In this document: positions 45,148 through 55,804 of the stretch, in pieces
Position numbering within the stretch: position 1 is the first letter of the stretch
Layout of the letters: each line of letters starts with the position of its first letter
Assembly: GCA_033439255.1 (NCBI GenBank)
Contig: CM065890.1
Span: 1,116,001 to 1,180,000 of the forward strand
DNA from: Hericium rajendrae
Taxonomy: Eukaryota; Basidiomycota; Agaricomycetes; Russulales; Hericiaceae
Reading direction: 5' to 3'
Length of the DNA stretch: 64,000 bases
Notes under the pieces: model-generated
What the model was told of the DNA's origin: nothing
The model's input: the letters and a program-made list of their open reading frames with translations, nothing else
Databases searched by the model: none
Program-made: the position numbers and the translations under genes

Positions 45148-46041
45148 ATGCCTTTAACGCCAGAGATTAAGCTTTGGCCTGCAAGCGCAGAGATCTCAGG
45201 ATAAGGCGCAACCTACCAAAGCCAAAGCCGGGATCATCACACCAGAAATGAGTGTACCCCTTGCATCCATCGGCATTGAGTGACCCATGAACTGACGCCG
45301 TATACACAGGGCATGGTGCGGCCAGTACGTGCATCCTCCGTCTTCGGTATGCCGGTAGTCTAACTTAATGGGGAGGCCAGATCCACCTGGCCCAAGCGCG
45401 AAGCACACGACTTGGGACTCGCTGGACACGGCATGGCTTTTAGAGGGAGATTTTCAATAAACCAAAAGGTAAACTCGGACGGGCACTCGCCGACGGCAAA
45501 TTCCTTGACATGGTCTCCGTGCAATTTAACATCGACGGTTCGCCGTTATCCGTCTCATTGCGCTGTGCACGGAGCCCGGCATCGAATCGCGAATTACGCA
45601 GCTGGACGCGCACATGTCCTTCATGGCTGCCAAGAGAAAACTTCAGGAAATTGCAAGGCATACTGGGGCGCATCCTGCCGAGGACTGCAGCTCGATGTGG
45701 TCTCCGCGCAATGTGATGTCGACGGCGCACCATGCCCCGTGCCTCAACGCGCGAGCGACGCGGCCATGGAAATGTGGGTGAAACCGAGCGCCCAGCGGGG
45801 GTCGTGTTTCTACCCGTGCCATCGAGAATGAGGGTGCGTACCTGCTTCTGATGTGGCGGGACCGCGCAGAGGTGCGCGTGTCGTCGTTTGGGGTGGATTT
45901 TTTTCTGTAGGTGCTGATGGATTGTCGATATGCAGGATAAGGGGGCGAAAATGTCACCAGGTCATGGAACAGTGGTGGAGAAAAGCCGAGGTCGAGGCTG
46001 TGCTTTCCAATGTCAAGCACCTGCAGCACAAAACTGGCTAA
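45148..46041 (+). pseudogene. ABM-like copy 4, heavily decayed relic
   Basis: Starts ATGCCTTTAACGCCAGAGAT, parallel to the starts of the other copies, and ends with a recognisable last exon at about 45937-46041 (GATAAGGGGGCGAAAATGTC ... CAAGCACCTGCAGCACAAAA). In between, GACTTGGGACTCGCTGG at 45409 matches the start of exon 3 of copy 3. Two overlapping versions of the 'MVSVQFNIDGSPLSV' segment (about 45510 and 45695) suggest an internal duplication. GAGAATGAGGGTGCGTACCTGCTTCTGAT near 45825 matches the final strand, shown here only as a landmark region. Frames are broken in many places. Confidence 0.75.
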
Positions 46042-46539
46042 ATTTATTGTAAATTCGAAGCATTGACGTGCGCTGCATGGAAACAACGTGTTTTAGCCCA
46101 CAACAATAGGAAGCCGGCACGGACAACAGAACGCGGACTGACACGACTTGCGCGCAACTAGAACCCTTCTAAATGACAGAGATACGTCCATAATTGACCA
46201 GGAGAAGCGTCTCCAGTGAATTCTGAATGCTGAACGGCGATACGTTCTGACTCCGGGCGGCAGCGCCTCGGCAGTACGCGTCGGGGAGGGGGAGTTATAC
46301 CGAGTGCCTGGCTTGTATGCCACTTTCCTGGATGTATCAGGCTTCCGAGGAAATCAGGCGAGACCTGTTGAACAGATAGCTGCCCAAGGTTCCATCAATG
46401 CCTCTAGAATCGAATGTCTTCCGAGCATCAAGGGAGGTTAGCTGCAGTAGACGGCAAATGCCGATGACCCGAAATAGCCAACGTGGTTCAACTCATCCGC
46501 CACCCTGAAAGTGATGCTGCATCTTCCCTTGACCTCGAC

Positions 46540-46700
46540 CATTTTGATGCATCACCAATTTCGTTCTGAATTCGCAAGTCTTGACGACGGTTTATATTGA
46601 GTCGTGTTGGGCTTAGGAAGCGTTTGAATGTGTGTCTGTAAGTCGTGTTCTCACACGTCAACTCTACTATCTGGGCGTCTGATGAATATAGAACAGTCGT
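46540..46700 (+). repeat. Diverged segmental repeat, downstream copy
   Basis: Counterpart of 42975-43135: GATGCATCACCAATTTCG, TTCTGAATTCGCAAGTCTTG, ACGACGGTTT, CGTCTGATGAATATAGAAC. It lies behind the decayed copy 4, as its partner lies behind copy 2. Confidence 0.55.
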
Positions 46701-47338
46701 TGGGTTTCTAAGGATGCATGCCCTCTTCAAGAAACAAGAGTACTAACGAGGAAGCTGTTGTTGTCAGCTAATACATTTCGTATGAAAACGCGGGCATACA
46801 GGGAACACGGGCGCTGATAGATCGTTGTCGGGTCCCGGGTACTGAACGGGGTTCTACTTGGGCGTACTTGTTGGTCCAGCAACCAGTTTCCTGTTTGTGA
46901 TGTTACTGGTTACAATCCCCAGTATCATCGCGTTGCCCTGGCCCCTTTGCCTTTCCGGAGTCTGGATGACAGGCGGAGTGGCGACCAACCCCTTGCATGA
47001 CTGCGCGACGGCCTCGACGCATACAGGCCCTGGGCTTCGACTTCCTGCCCCTCTCGGTAGTACTGTCTGCCATTTTCCACTCGATCGGGCTTCATTCATG
47101 CCTTAGCCACGCGAAGGCGGCACACGATTGTTGAGAGAAGGCCGATCGTGCTGTAACAGGAATCAGTGGCACAAGGACAATGACAACGGTTAATGGACCC
47201 CCGCCTTCGTCCGGTCTACCACTACTTCATGCCACTGGCGCAGCGCCAAAACCACATCACGTTCACGAACACATCCACAACAACTGTCGGCTCCGTCCTG
47301 CGTGTGGCCTCTGCCTTGGCCATTGTCCGCGCCTCCGC

Positions 47339-47345
47339 TATAAAG
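47339..47345 (+). promoter_or_regulatory. TATA box upstream of the 283-aa protein gene
   Basis: TATAAAG, about 230 bp before the ATG at 47575 and followed by a C/T-rich leader ending CCAAAATG. Confidence 0.4.
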
Positions 47346-47574
47346 CCGCCTACATCAGCGCTTGCGCCCAGTGCGGTGTCGACCTCTGCTCGTCAGTGCA
47401 CGCTGATTCGCGGGAGACTGCGGCTCTAGCCTCTCGACAGTCATCAAACGCTAGATCGTTGGATCTCTATATCAGCCGCTGTGCACCGTCTTTGTTCTGC
47501 TTTTCTATAACTCCTGCCCTCCCGTCCTTGTCCTTGCCACTCCACCCCACCGATCCCATCAGCACACACCCAAA

Positions 47575-48643
47575 ATGCCGACTCGTCCCCGCTACACGAG
47601 TGAGAGCCAGAACCTTCCCAGAAGGGTTCGGAAGGAGCTTGTCGCGGCGGACCAGAGGACGCAACCAACGACAGTCGAGTGGAACTCGGACATAGTGTTT
47701 GAAGTCGGCGCGCATTGCTGCCTGGTGCAGAGGGATGGGCGAGTGATAGTGTTTATGTGCAGAGAAGAACGTGAGTATCTCTTCGTCCCTATCTCCGTCC
47801 ACACGTGCCGTATTCTTTACACGCGCCGCGAGCTGCAGTGCGCGAACTAGCTCCATGCGTCTTTGTGCGCGCACGCTCCTTTGACCACAACAGCGCTAAC
47901 ACCGAGTTCTTTCCTCGATTCAGATACGAGTGACTATTCGAACCATCCAATGCGCGGTGTAAGTCCCTTACGTCGACGTCTGTTCTGGAACAATGCTGAA
48001 TCATATCATCCCCCTTCATTAGCACATGAGGAACTATTTCTGGACCCAGATTTCGCCCAGCCGGAGTAGCAGCGACTCGTCGTCATTGTCCAGCTCTCCA
48101 GATAGTCATACCTTCCCAACTTCGCCACCTTCCCACCATCCTTACTTCCAGCAGTCACGCTACGCGTCGGAAGCCTCGACCCGTCACGGGCAGTCGAGCT
48201 CGAGCTCGAGGCCTACCTCTCACCGCGCCCATTCGTACGCAGTCGCCCATGCACCGAATGGGCATGCGCTGTACGACAACCGGGAGGGCCGCCCCGAGCC
48301 GGCGTACCCCTTCCCTTCTGCCCATGGCTACACCGGCCCACCAGGCCAGGGCCAGAAGGGCGCATACACGACATATGCAAGCCCCTCGCAGCAAGGGTTC
48401 CCCACAGAGCAGGACTGCGCCTATCCAGGCACCGAAGCTTCTGTTTCCAGTCACGGCCGCCGGCATATGTCCATGCTTTCGGATAGCCGGGCGGGACACG
48501 ACCCCCGCGTCGAGGCTCTGCATCAGACTCAGAGGGGATATGCTGTTGCACCTGTACCTGGACGGTACCAGACACATCTGGATGCGCCCCTCCAGCAGTC
48601 CGATGATGGCTCGAGGAGACGTCACAGAGAGCGATACGTATGA
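47575..48643 (+). CDS. Ser/Pro-rich protein, family not recognised
   Basis: Three exons (47575-47770, 47924-47958 and 48023-48643) give 283 aa. Donors are GTGAGT and GTAAGT; acceptors are TTCAG and ATTAG; all phases agree. The first about 65 residues look folded: a basic start (MPTRPRYTSE), then TVEWNSDIVFEVGAHCCLVQRDGRVIVFMC, which reads as two or three beta strands. The short middle exon adds TSDYSNHPMRG. Residues from about 78 onward are low-complexity and disordered, rich in Ser, His, Tyr, Gly and Pro (SSSDSSSLSSSPDS, GQSSSSSRP), ending with a basic RRRHRERYV. No signal peptide or membrane helix is seen. The start is the first ATG after the leader. I do not recognise the family; a regulatory or condensate-type protein would be a guess only. 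Confidence 0.65.
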
Positions 48644-49057
48644 TGGTGTGCCCGCTTTCCGCTCGGCGATGAACGTCGTGCGGGGCTGCTTCTTAACACG
48701 CCACGGCTATCTTCTGTGCAAGGTCCGCTCAGAGACTAGAGCTGCTTAGACTTGTAGGTTTTGTTCAGTATATAGATTGGAGATGCGGCGTAAACCTGTA
48801 CATTACGACCTTTACGTTTACTTTGCATTGGGTCATCGGACGGTTGGATATGGCTATATTCCTCCAGTTGTAGGCACGCTCTAGAGTCTCGTGCATTAGG
48901 CCTCGGTCTTCATAGTCTACTGCGCGGTTTCATACTTCTGTCATTCGCCGCAAATGCATTTCCGTGCTCTGTGAGCACACAGACATTCTCGCGCCTTATG
49001 AACCGAGGATAAAAATCCAAAGCAAAAGCAAAAGCAAAAGTGCATTGCAAAACATGT
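48644..49057. other. Convergent 3' spacer
   Basis: Lies between the 283-aa protein gene (+) and mL59 (-). An (AGCAAA)n microsatellite sits at about 49018-49040, just past the mL59 stop codon. No gene is seen. Confidence 0.5.
49018..49040. repeat. AGCAAA hexanucleotide microsatellite
   Basis: Nearly four tandem AGCAAA units in the likely 3' UTR of the mL59 gene. Confidence 0.75.
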
Positions 49058-49734
49058 CTAGAACGGCAGCCTCTGCCCCCTCTTCGAATCCATCGCAGGC
49101 ATAAGCGGCTTCGGCCGCCTCCTCGCGTGATGCTGCAGACACAACGCCCGTCAGTCCCGCCCACACAGCAGAAAGGAGAGCGGAGAGCACGACGCACCGA
49201 CTTGTACCGCCGCACACGCTTGTCCATGTCGCGGAGCAGGATCTGCGTCCGCTTGACGCGCTGCGCGCGCACGCGCTCCCACTTGTGCCCTTTGAACATG
49301 CGCTTCTTCCCCGCGTACAGCCTGTTCCCGACGTCCGCGCCCGCGACGCTGCGCTTGCGCACCGCGCCGTCCCACTCGACGCCCTGCGCCCACTCTTCCG
49401 TGCGTTCTTCCGCGGCTTCTTGCACTGCGGAGGTCTCGGCGGGTTTTGGCGACGTGTAGCGCGCGAGCGCCGCCACGCCCAGCTTAGGGCCCGGCGGGAG
49501 GAGGTGCAGCGTCTGGCTCGCACGCGCATTCTTCACGAGGTCCGCTTGCTGGCGCAGCGAGTAGCGCGGCGGCGCCCAGCGCCCGCTCTCGGGGTTCTTG
49601 CGCGGGACGAACGGGTTCGTGACGGTGCGGGGCATGGCTGCATTTGCGTCCGTGCTGGTGGCGGGGCTGCCCGCGAGGGCTTTGAAGCGGAAGCGCTTCA
49701 CGGCGCGCAGGGCTGCGGCGGGTGTCGCGGACAT
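49058..49734 (-). CDS. MRPL25: Mitochondrial large-subunit ribosomal protein mL59
   Basis: Two exons (49734-49198 and 49132-49058) give 203 aa. mL59 (yeast Mrpl25) is a fungal-specific protein of the 54S mitoribosomal subunit. The family pattern is visible: an N-terminal VKRFRFKAL, then NPFVPRKNPESGRWAPPRYSLRQQADLVKNAR, LHLLPPGPK, and the basic C-terminal half YAGKKRMFKGHKWERVRAQR, TQILLRDMDKRVRRYKS. The last exon encodes only 24 residues (HHARRRPKPLMP ... KRGQRLPF). It was placed because the family ends in a short basic stretch finishing in LPF, whereas reading through gives a long unrelated tail. The intron is 65 nt, with a GTGCGT donor and TCTGCAG acceptor. The basic start without acidic residues is compatible with mitochondrial import. 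Confidence 0.88.
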
Positions 49735-50660
49735 TGTGGAGTGGAGGACGGCGAGACGACGGGGGCGGCGTTCTGCTCTGCTGGTGCTCGAAATTAACCG
49801 GGAGGGGCACGTGATCCAGACGCGTGCGACGCGCGGGGTTAGGCGCCTGTTTTGCTATGCCTTCGCGAATCGCATCGATAAATCTGCATCAATTCGTGCG
49901 GCCTGCAGGTCGTGCTCGAGGCAGGGCGCTCACTTGGCAGGCATCGCGCTGCCTGAAAGTAGACGGATGGCGTCGGTAGCGAGGGCGAGGCAAACTAAAC
50001 CTGCGGCGTGGTGCAGGCGTTGACACGGTCAGGCTGAATGATTTGAAATTACAACGAGGCTTCCTAACTCGCGATAAATATATAAGCTCTCCCTCGCTCA
50101 ACAACCGCTTCCCAGGCGTAAATTTTACTTTACTCTCTCTGTTTCGCCGTGTCTTATCTTTTCCCTGGGCTCCTTCTGCTCTCTCGTCTCGATCTGATTC
50201 GTGTTTCTCAATGACGCCTCGTCTACGGGCGCCGCGCTCATAGCCCACGGTATAGACAAGAATTCGGAATCAGTGAAGCAAGAGATCTAGGATATCGAAT
50301 AGTCCGTGGGTACGTGTTACGAAGGGGTTCGCAGGATGCGGTGGAAAGAGGCACAGGCCTGACCACCTCACGAGGGCAATAAGCAGGCGCGTAGGTAGGT
50401 GAGTGCAATGCATATGTGGATATTGAATAGCGACGCAGCAGGCAATTCGAATAGCGATGCAACGGTCGAGTAAGTAAGTGCATGTTCGTGTCTGTCATGA
50501 ATGAGTCCGAGCAGCATTAGACAAACGAATGGCGGTGATACGAAGCGGAAAGAAAAGGGAAGTGAGCGGACAAACCAAGATGAAGAAATAGACGCAACCA
50601 TATATACCGCCAACCGTCCCTAGACCCTAGATGTGTGCGGTTCACGCACGCAACTTAGAC
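49735..50660. other. Spacer upstream of mL59 and downstream of the 577-aa gene
   Basis: Holds the mL59 promoter (about 49735-49990) and the 3' UTR of the 577-aa gene (about 50230-50660). No gene is recognised. Confidence 0.45.
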
Positions 50661-52471
50661 TCACCGCCCCCATCGCCAGAACTTCCACTTCGACCGCTTT
50701 GGCGTGCGCACATGCGGATCCGAGCCCTGCCTGTGCATCGGCTGCGGCAAGCCCCCCGCCGCGGCCGTCGCACCCATGCTAATCGAGCGCTGGCGCGCAT
50801 GCACAGCAGACGGTGCCGCCGGCGCCGCCCTCCGCTTCTCAAACACGGACTCGTCCGAGGATGGCGGCGTCGGCAGCTGTGCGCCGCGCCGCAGCGCATA
50901 CGACGCGCGCTTGGCGAGGTTCGCCCCGCGCGCCTCCGCCTCGGGCGTATGCGGCATGCGCAGGCCCGACGGCGGCGACGTGCGCGCGGCCGTCGGCAGG
51001 GGCAGGGGCGCCGCCGCGTCCGGCGCGGACACGACGATGTCCGCGGCGCCGGATATCCACGCGCGCGGGGCGGCCGCGGGCTGCTTCGCGTGCGGCGGGT
51101 CCGTGTCGACGCACCCGCTGAGGATGACGTCCGCGACGGTCCAGGTGAGCATGCCCGTCGCGACGGGCTCGCCGAACGCGGCGCTGTCGGAGAGGAAGGA
51201 GCGCGCGGGCTCGAGGCCGTCGGACTTCATCGTGAACGCGCCGGGGTCGAGCGCGGGCGGCGATGGGAACGAGAAGCCGAGGAGGAAGGATTCGATGCTC
51301 GAGAGCACGCGGTTGATGCTCGCGCTGAACGCGGCGGCCTTGCGCGAGGTCGACGGCGCGGGCGCGGGGAGGAGGTGCACGAGGTGTGCTTTGGGGTTCG
51401 CGCCCGTGGCGATGGCGGGGAGGCTGTTGAGCGAGTCGCTGCTGCTCATTGGGGGCGTAGGCGGCAGCGAGTAGACCGAGTGCACCGAGGCGCGGCTGAG
51501 GAACGACTTGCGCTGGGCGACGTTGGCGCGGGCGCGCTGCGGCCGGGCCAGGGCCGGAGGGATGGCCGCGACGAGGAATGGGCGGCTGATCGTCGTGACG
51601 AGGATCGCCTGTTTCAACAGGGACTTCTCGGAGATGCCAGACAGGCTTGGGAGGAAATTGATCAGCGCGTCGAACGGGCGCTGCGATGGGTCTGCGGATG
51701 GGAGTTTGGACTCGCGCCGCTTCGAGGTGCGGGATTTCCGGGAACGTTTGGACGTAGAGTCGGCGTCTCCTGCCGAGGGGATAGATTCAAGGCGAAGGGA
51801 GGAGGAAAGCGGCGAGGGCGGGTTGGATTTAGTGCTGATGGCGCCATTCCCATTGCGCAGAAGGTGTGGAGGAGGCGCGAGGGCGCCTAGCCCGCCGCCT
51901 TCGTCGGACTCGTCGAGCTCATGGACGCCGATGCCTCCGTTTTTGCGCCAGGTCCGCGCGACGCGCTCCGCCCATTCCAGGATGTTCACGAAGCGGACGG
52001 CACCGGCCTGCTCGAGCCCGAGTGGCGCCGCGAGGCGCAGGATGCGGACGGTCGGCTGGACTCTCGCCGGGATGGTCGGGGGCTGATGCGAGGCGATGAT
52101 GAGCAGAGAGAATGCAAGTTGTTCTGAGTGGAACAAGGGGGAAAGGTCGTGGCTGCTGGGAGCTGCATGCAAGAAACGTTCGTGAATGATGGCTCTTGGA
52201 CAAATTTGGACGTCGGCCACAGCTCAAATTTTAGCTTACCTCCCAGCACAAGAATAACGTCTCTTCGTGGCTCGCAGGCAGCAGCAGAAATTAATCGCTC
52301 TGCACGAACGATAATGGGATCTCGCTTGCGGAAATCCATGTTCGCAAACGGGTCGAGAGGCAACTTCGGCTTGAACTCATTTGCACCGGCAGACCTCCGC
52401 GAGCTGGACGCGCCCTGTACCGACGATGGACTAAGGTGTGAATGGCGTCGGGAGGTGGAGGGGGCTGCCAT
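50661..52471 (-). CDS. Uncharacterised 577-aa protein
   Basis: Two exons (52471-52240 and 52162-50661) join VILVLG to APSSHDLSPLFHSEQLAFSL through a 77-nt intron (GTAAGC donor, CATGCAG acceptor). The N-terminal 40 residues are disordered. A folded region at about 60-150 reads DVILVLGAPSSHDLSP, HSEQLAFSLLIIASHQPP, TVRILRLAAPLGLEQAGAVRFVNILEWAERVARTW, a possible alpha/beta unit. A second hydrophobic block follows (FDALINFLPSLSGISEKSLLKQAILVTTISRPFLVAAI). The C-terminal 280 residues are Ala/Ser/Pro-rich, with one ordered patch (INRVLSSIESFLLGFSF) and a basic-aromatic end (RSKWKFWRWGR) that could bind membranes. I do not recognise the family. There is no signal peptide or clear transmembrane helix. 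Upstream alternative starts exist in other frames only. Confidence 0.7.
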
Positions 52472-54706
52472 TCGTACGTCGCGGAGGGCGTACAGCCGGG
52501 GGATGGTGTTAAGAGGGGAGAGGTGGAGGTGGCAGGAGAAGGGATGGCGTCCGGTGATGACCTATGTAGGGTGTGCATGAGCCATTGGGTTTGTGAGATC
52601 GCATAACGTTATCAGGTCTGCGCGCATGCTCGGCTCCGTCTCCGCGCGCTCGTCCGGACCCACTACTCAATGTCCAGCTTCAACTATCCAAATACTCGAC
52701 TAGTCCAACAGCTCTCCAACGCCACCACAGCGCATATTTGAGGATGAAACTACACTTTTCAGGGTGCTCTTGGTCATGTAAAATACGCAAGCCAACGTCT
52801 CAAAGGAGCTCCCAAGCCGGCCAGCGAACAAACTCAGGGCCTCTCAGGGCTGTCTCTGATCCGGAAATAAGTGCTTGGGACCATATGTTGGGTGTACTGT
52901 TTTTCTCCAGCGCTGACGCTATTTACAGAGAAGGTCAGGCGCCGAATTCGCTCGGCCCGCGGTATATTTGTAGTCTGTTCCTTTGCTGTTCCTCATGGTA
53001 CTGAGCCTAAGACGCCGCTGACATTATGCCTCGCTTGGGTCCGTGATGCAATTGTCTGGTGCCTGGGCTGTAATAAAGCGCGGCACGATCAAAGTGATCG
53101 CGGCATCTCGGGCAGCAAGATACATAACTTAAAAGCACTGTGTTCACATAGCCTCACATAGCCAACGACAAACGGGCACGTCGCGCATTTTACGCCCGAC
53201 ACTGATGGGGCCAGTGCCATTGGCCGGTCTTTGACCAGTCGCGTGTTTGTGGGTACGTCGGGAGTTGTCCCGTTCCTTCAGGCATAGCTGGACACTCTGG
53301 CTGAACGTACGCAGGCACGCGCTGGGACGGTATAAAGCCAAGCACCTTAGACTTTCATCAGCGGTAATGCGCAGTACTCGCACGCAACAGAATCAAATTC
53401 CTAGGTAAGTCGAGACAAAGTGCCCACCTATTACTATTAAACGGTGCGCCACTTTTCGTAATTTGGATGTCCATTGCCTCGATGACAGCCATCGCGAAGG
53501 CGAGGGTGCGCATTTCCATAAGCCCCGTCGTTGTGCACGTTCCACTGGCAAGCCACGTCTATTCCGACGGCTTTCGCACCATTGCGCCGTAATGCCAAGC
53601 GGTTCAAGCCCCACCGAGTCTCGAACGGGGTCGGGCGAGCCTTGGTTTAGATTAGAAGACGTGCCGAGATGTGCATTCTGGGGCTGCGGTGCAGGGTTCC
53701 GCACGCCCAGGACGGCGTTCATGATCGAGGAGCGTCTTGACTGGAAGCCTGTCAAGGAGTCCCGCGGTGGTCCATGACGCGACGGCGACGACGACGACGA
53801 AGGAGCACGTCAACATTAGTGCATCACATGCCCTAGCACTTCTTCGGCACTCCCATTCTCTAAAACTGGCCTTGACTCCGGCGACATCCTGGACGTCGGA
53901 TATAACTCTTTCTACGCCGCAGGGCATGGAATATCCATACCTTGCTGCGATCTGCCACTAGGTCTGCACCGCCTACTTGTGAGCACAAGATGCGGTCTTG
54001 GCTTTGGAATGGTGCTTCATAATCGTGGGTACAGCATAAAATGAGAACCACGTTTGTGCTAAAATTAATGAAAGGTATGGAAGTCCATCGGCATGGAGCA
54101 GCTTGAAGCCTTCGGCGTGGACTTTGGTACTTAGAAAAGACAGCGGTTTTACTATATCGGGGGCGGGTGCTTTGACAGGAGCGGGAGAGAGACGACTGCA
54201 CAGTCTTGGCACACTTAACCGACGTCAGAATGGACGATTGCAGCCTCAACCCGATGGGGCTGTCATATGAACATGAACGTTTGAGCACCGTGACCAAGGA
54301 AATGATCCGTGTGAATAATCATAAAAATAGGAGACGGGCCGCACTGGTCGTTCATAAGGACAATGCCTTATACACGTCTTTTTCCATGAACTGTCCGACT
54401 GCACTGGCTGTCCATGCAGCCTGGAACACTTGAAAAGCCTCGAGACCATTCCTAGTTACCGGATTGGGCATGAAAAACGTGGCGGCGGACAACCCGCTGA
54501 CGTAAGGAGCAAGGAGGCGAACTTGGCAGCCGCCAGCACACCGACCTCAAGCTCTTTGTCCGTCTGTCCCCTCCGTCGTTCCATCCGCGCACACACTTCC
54601 CTCGCGGACAGTTTCCACCACAGCGTTCCAACACAGTCGTACGTCTTATTTTGCGTCCTGATAGGGCATTGTTCACTCCGAAGCAGAGCGTGCACATCTC
54701 GGCGCC
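52472..54706. other. Divergent intergenic region between the 577-aa gene and SEC62
   Basis: 2.2 kb with the promoters of two divergent genes at its ends. Several frames at 52.7-54.4 kb on both strands lack family resemblance. No tRNA or repeat was recognised. Confidence 0.45.
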
Positions 54707-55670
54707 ATGTCCACGGCCGAACAGCAAGCCAAGGCCCCCCAGGATATCCGCAATGTCGTCTCCTTCCTGCGCAGCAGCAAAGCCGGACTTAAGAACCGCA
54801 CCGGCGTGCTGAACGGGAAGCGGATCGACTACTATAAAGGTGAGCCGCGCCGCTGCCACCATGCCATGCGCCCGCTGATCCCTCCGCCCGCCGTCCGCTG
54901 ACGTGTTATCTACGCGACGCGCACAGGCAAATCCGCCGTGAAAGCGCTGCTCTCGCCGTCGTACGCGAAGCTCAAGAACGTGCCGAAGGTGACGTCCGAG
55001 GCGGAGGCCATCGCGCTGCTGCACAGCATGATCCCGTTCGCCTTCTTCCTGCGCGTCGACCGCGGCGCGCCCGCCGGCAGCGCGTCCTCGCCGAAGCACG
55101 TGCAGATCAACCAGATGCAGCTGTTCAAGCCCGACGAGTACTACGCGTGGTTCTACGAGGGCTCGCAGTGGACGACGTACGTCGGCGGCATCACCATGGT
55201 CGCGGTCATGCTCGCCGGCGTCATGTTCCCGCTGTGGCCGCCGATGCTCCGGCTCGGCGTGTGGTACATCAGCATCGGCGTGCTGGGTCTCATCGGGCTG
55301 CTGTTCGTGATTGCGATCGTGCGCCTTATATTCTACATCATCACCGTCATCGTCGCGAGCCCTGGAATCTGGATATTCCCGCGACTGTTTGCGGACGTTG
55401 GCTTCGTACGTGCTTTCTCCTACAGCCGCTATGCATTACTCACGAGCGTGTTCGCTTGTCAAGGTCGACTCGTTTATTCCTTTCTGGGAATGGGATGTTC
55501 CAAAGAAGAGGGCGAGGAAGGAGCGCAAGGGGAAGTCAGGCAAGGAAAAGGCGGCTGGGTCGACCGAAAACCCTAACAATGGAGCTTACATCGAGGAAGT
55601 GGAGTCGGAGAGCTCGCGTCCTGGAAGCCGCCAAGCAACTGTGGAAGAGGTGGCGGAGGACGAGTCATGA
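54707..55670 (+). CDS. SEC62: Translocation protein SEC62
   Basis: Three exons (54707-54839, 54927-55405 and 55464-55670) give 272 aa. Sec62 works with Sec61 and Sec63 in post-translational protein import into the ER. The cytosolic N-domain has VVSFLRSSKAGLKNRTGVLNGKRIDYYKGK, then LLHSMIPFAFFLRVDRG and FKPDEYYAWFYEGSQW, all typical Sec62 stretches. Two membrane helices lie at about 127-147 and 154-187, joined by the short lumenal loop LWPPMLRL, and are followed by the family motif FPRLFADVGFVDSFIPFWEWD. The C-terminus is cytosolic, first Lys/Arg-rich (KKRARKERKGKSGKEK) and then acidic (EEVESESS). Length and topology match fungal Sec62. Its 3' end converges on the MGR3-like gene at a distance of only 134 bp. 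Confidence 0.95.
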
Positions 55671-55804
55671 TGAGGTGGTCTGGTTTATCTCATCTTCCTC
55701 CTCTACCACGTCATCATTGTGAATAGGACCATTGCACACTTATTCCCTTTGTAGCTTGCGCATCTATGGACTGTCTGTCACAATCTGCTATTTAATTCAG
55801 GTGT

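Larger units (their letters stand above)
46042..47574. other. Spacer after the ABM-like array, with the promoter of the next gene
   Basis: Contains the second copy of the segmental repeat (46540-46700). A TATA box (TATAAAG, 47339-47345) precedes a long C/T-rich leader of the 283-aa protein gene. A Leu/Val-rich frame at 46.86-47.1 kb has no ATG at its start and is not accepted as a gene. Confidence 0.45.

Noticed and set aside
46858-47106. Hydrophobic signal-peptide-like frame
   Set aside because: The frame begins without an ATG, and the only internal ATG falls inside the hydrophobic stretch.
50631-51890. Long plus-strand frame of about 419 codons
   Set aside because: Antisense to the 577-aa gene; its Arg/Ala/Gly-rich product is the usual shadow of GC-rich coding sequence.
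53590-53650. GGTTCAAGCCCC and CGAACGGGGTC, tRNA-like motifs
   Set aside because: The stems do not pair as a cloverleaf on either strand.
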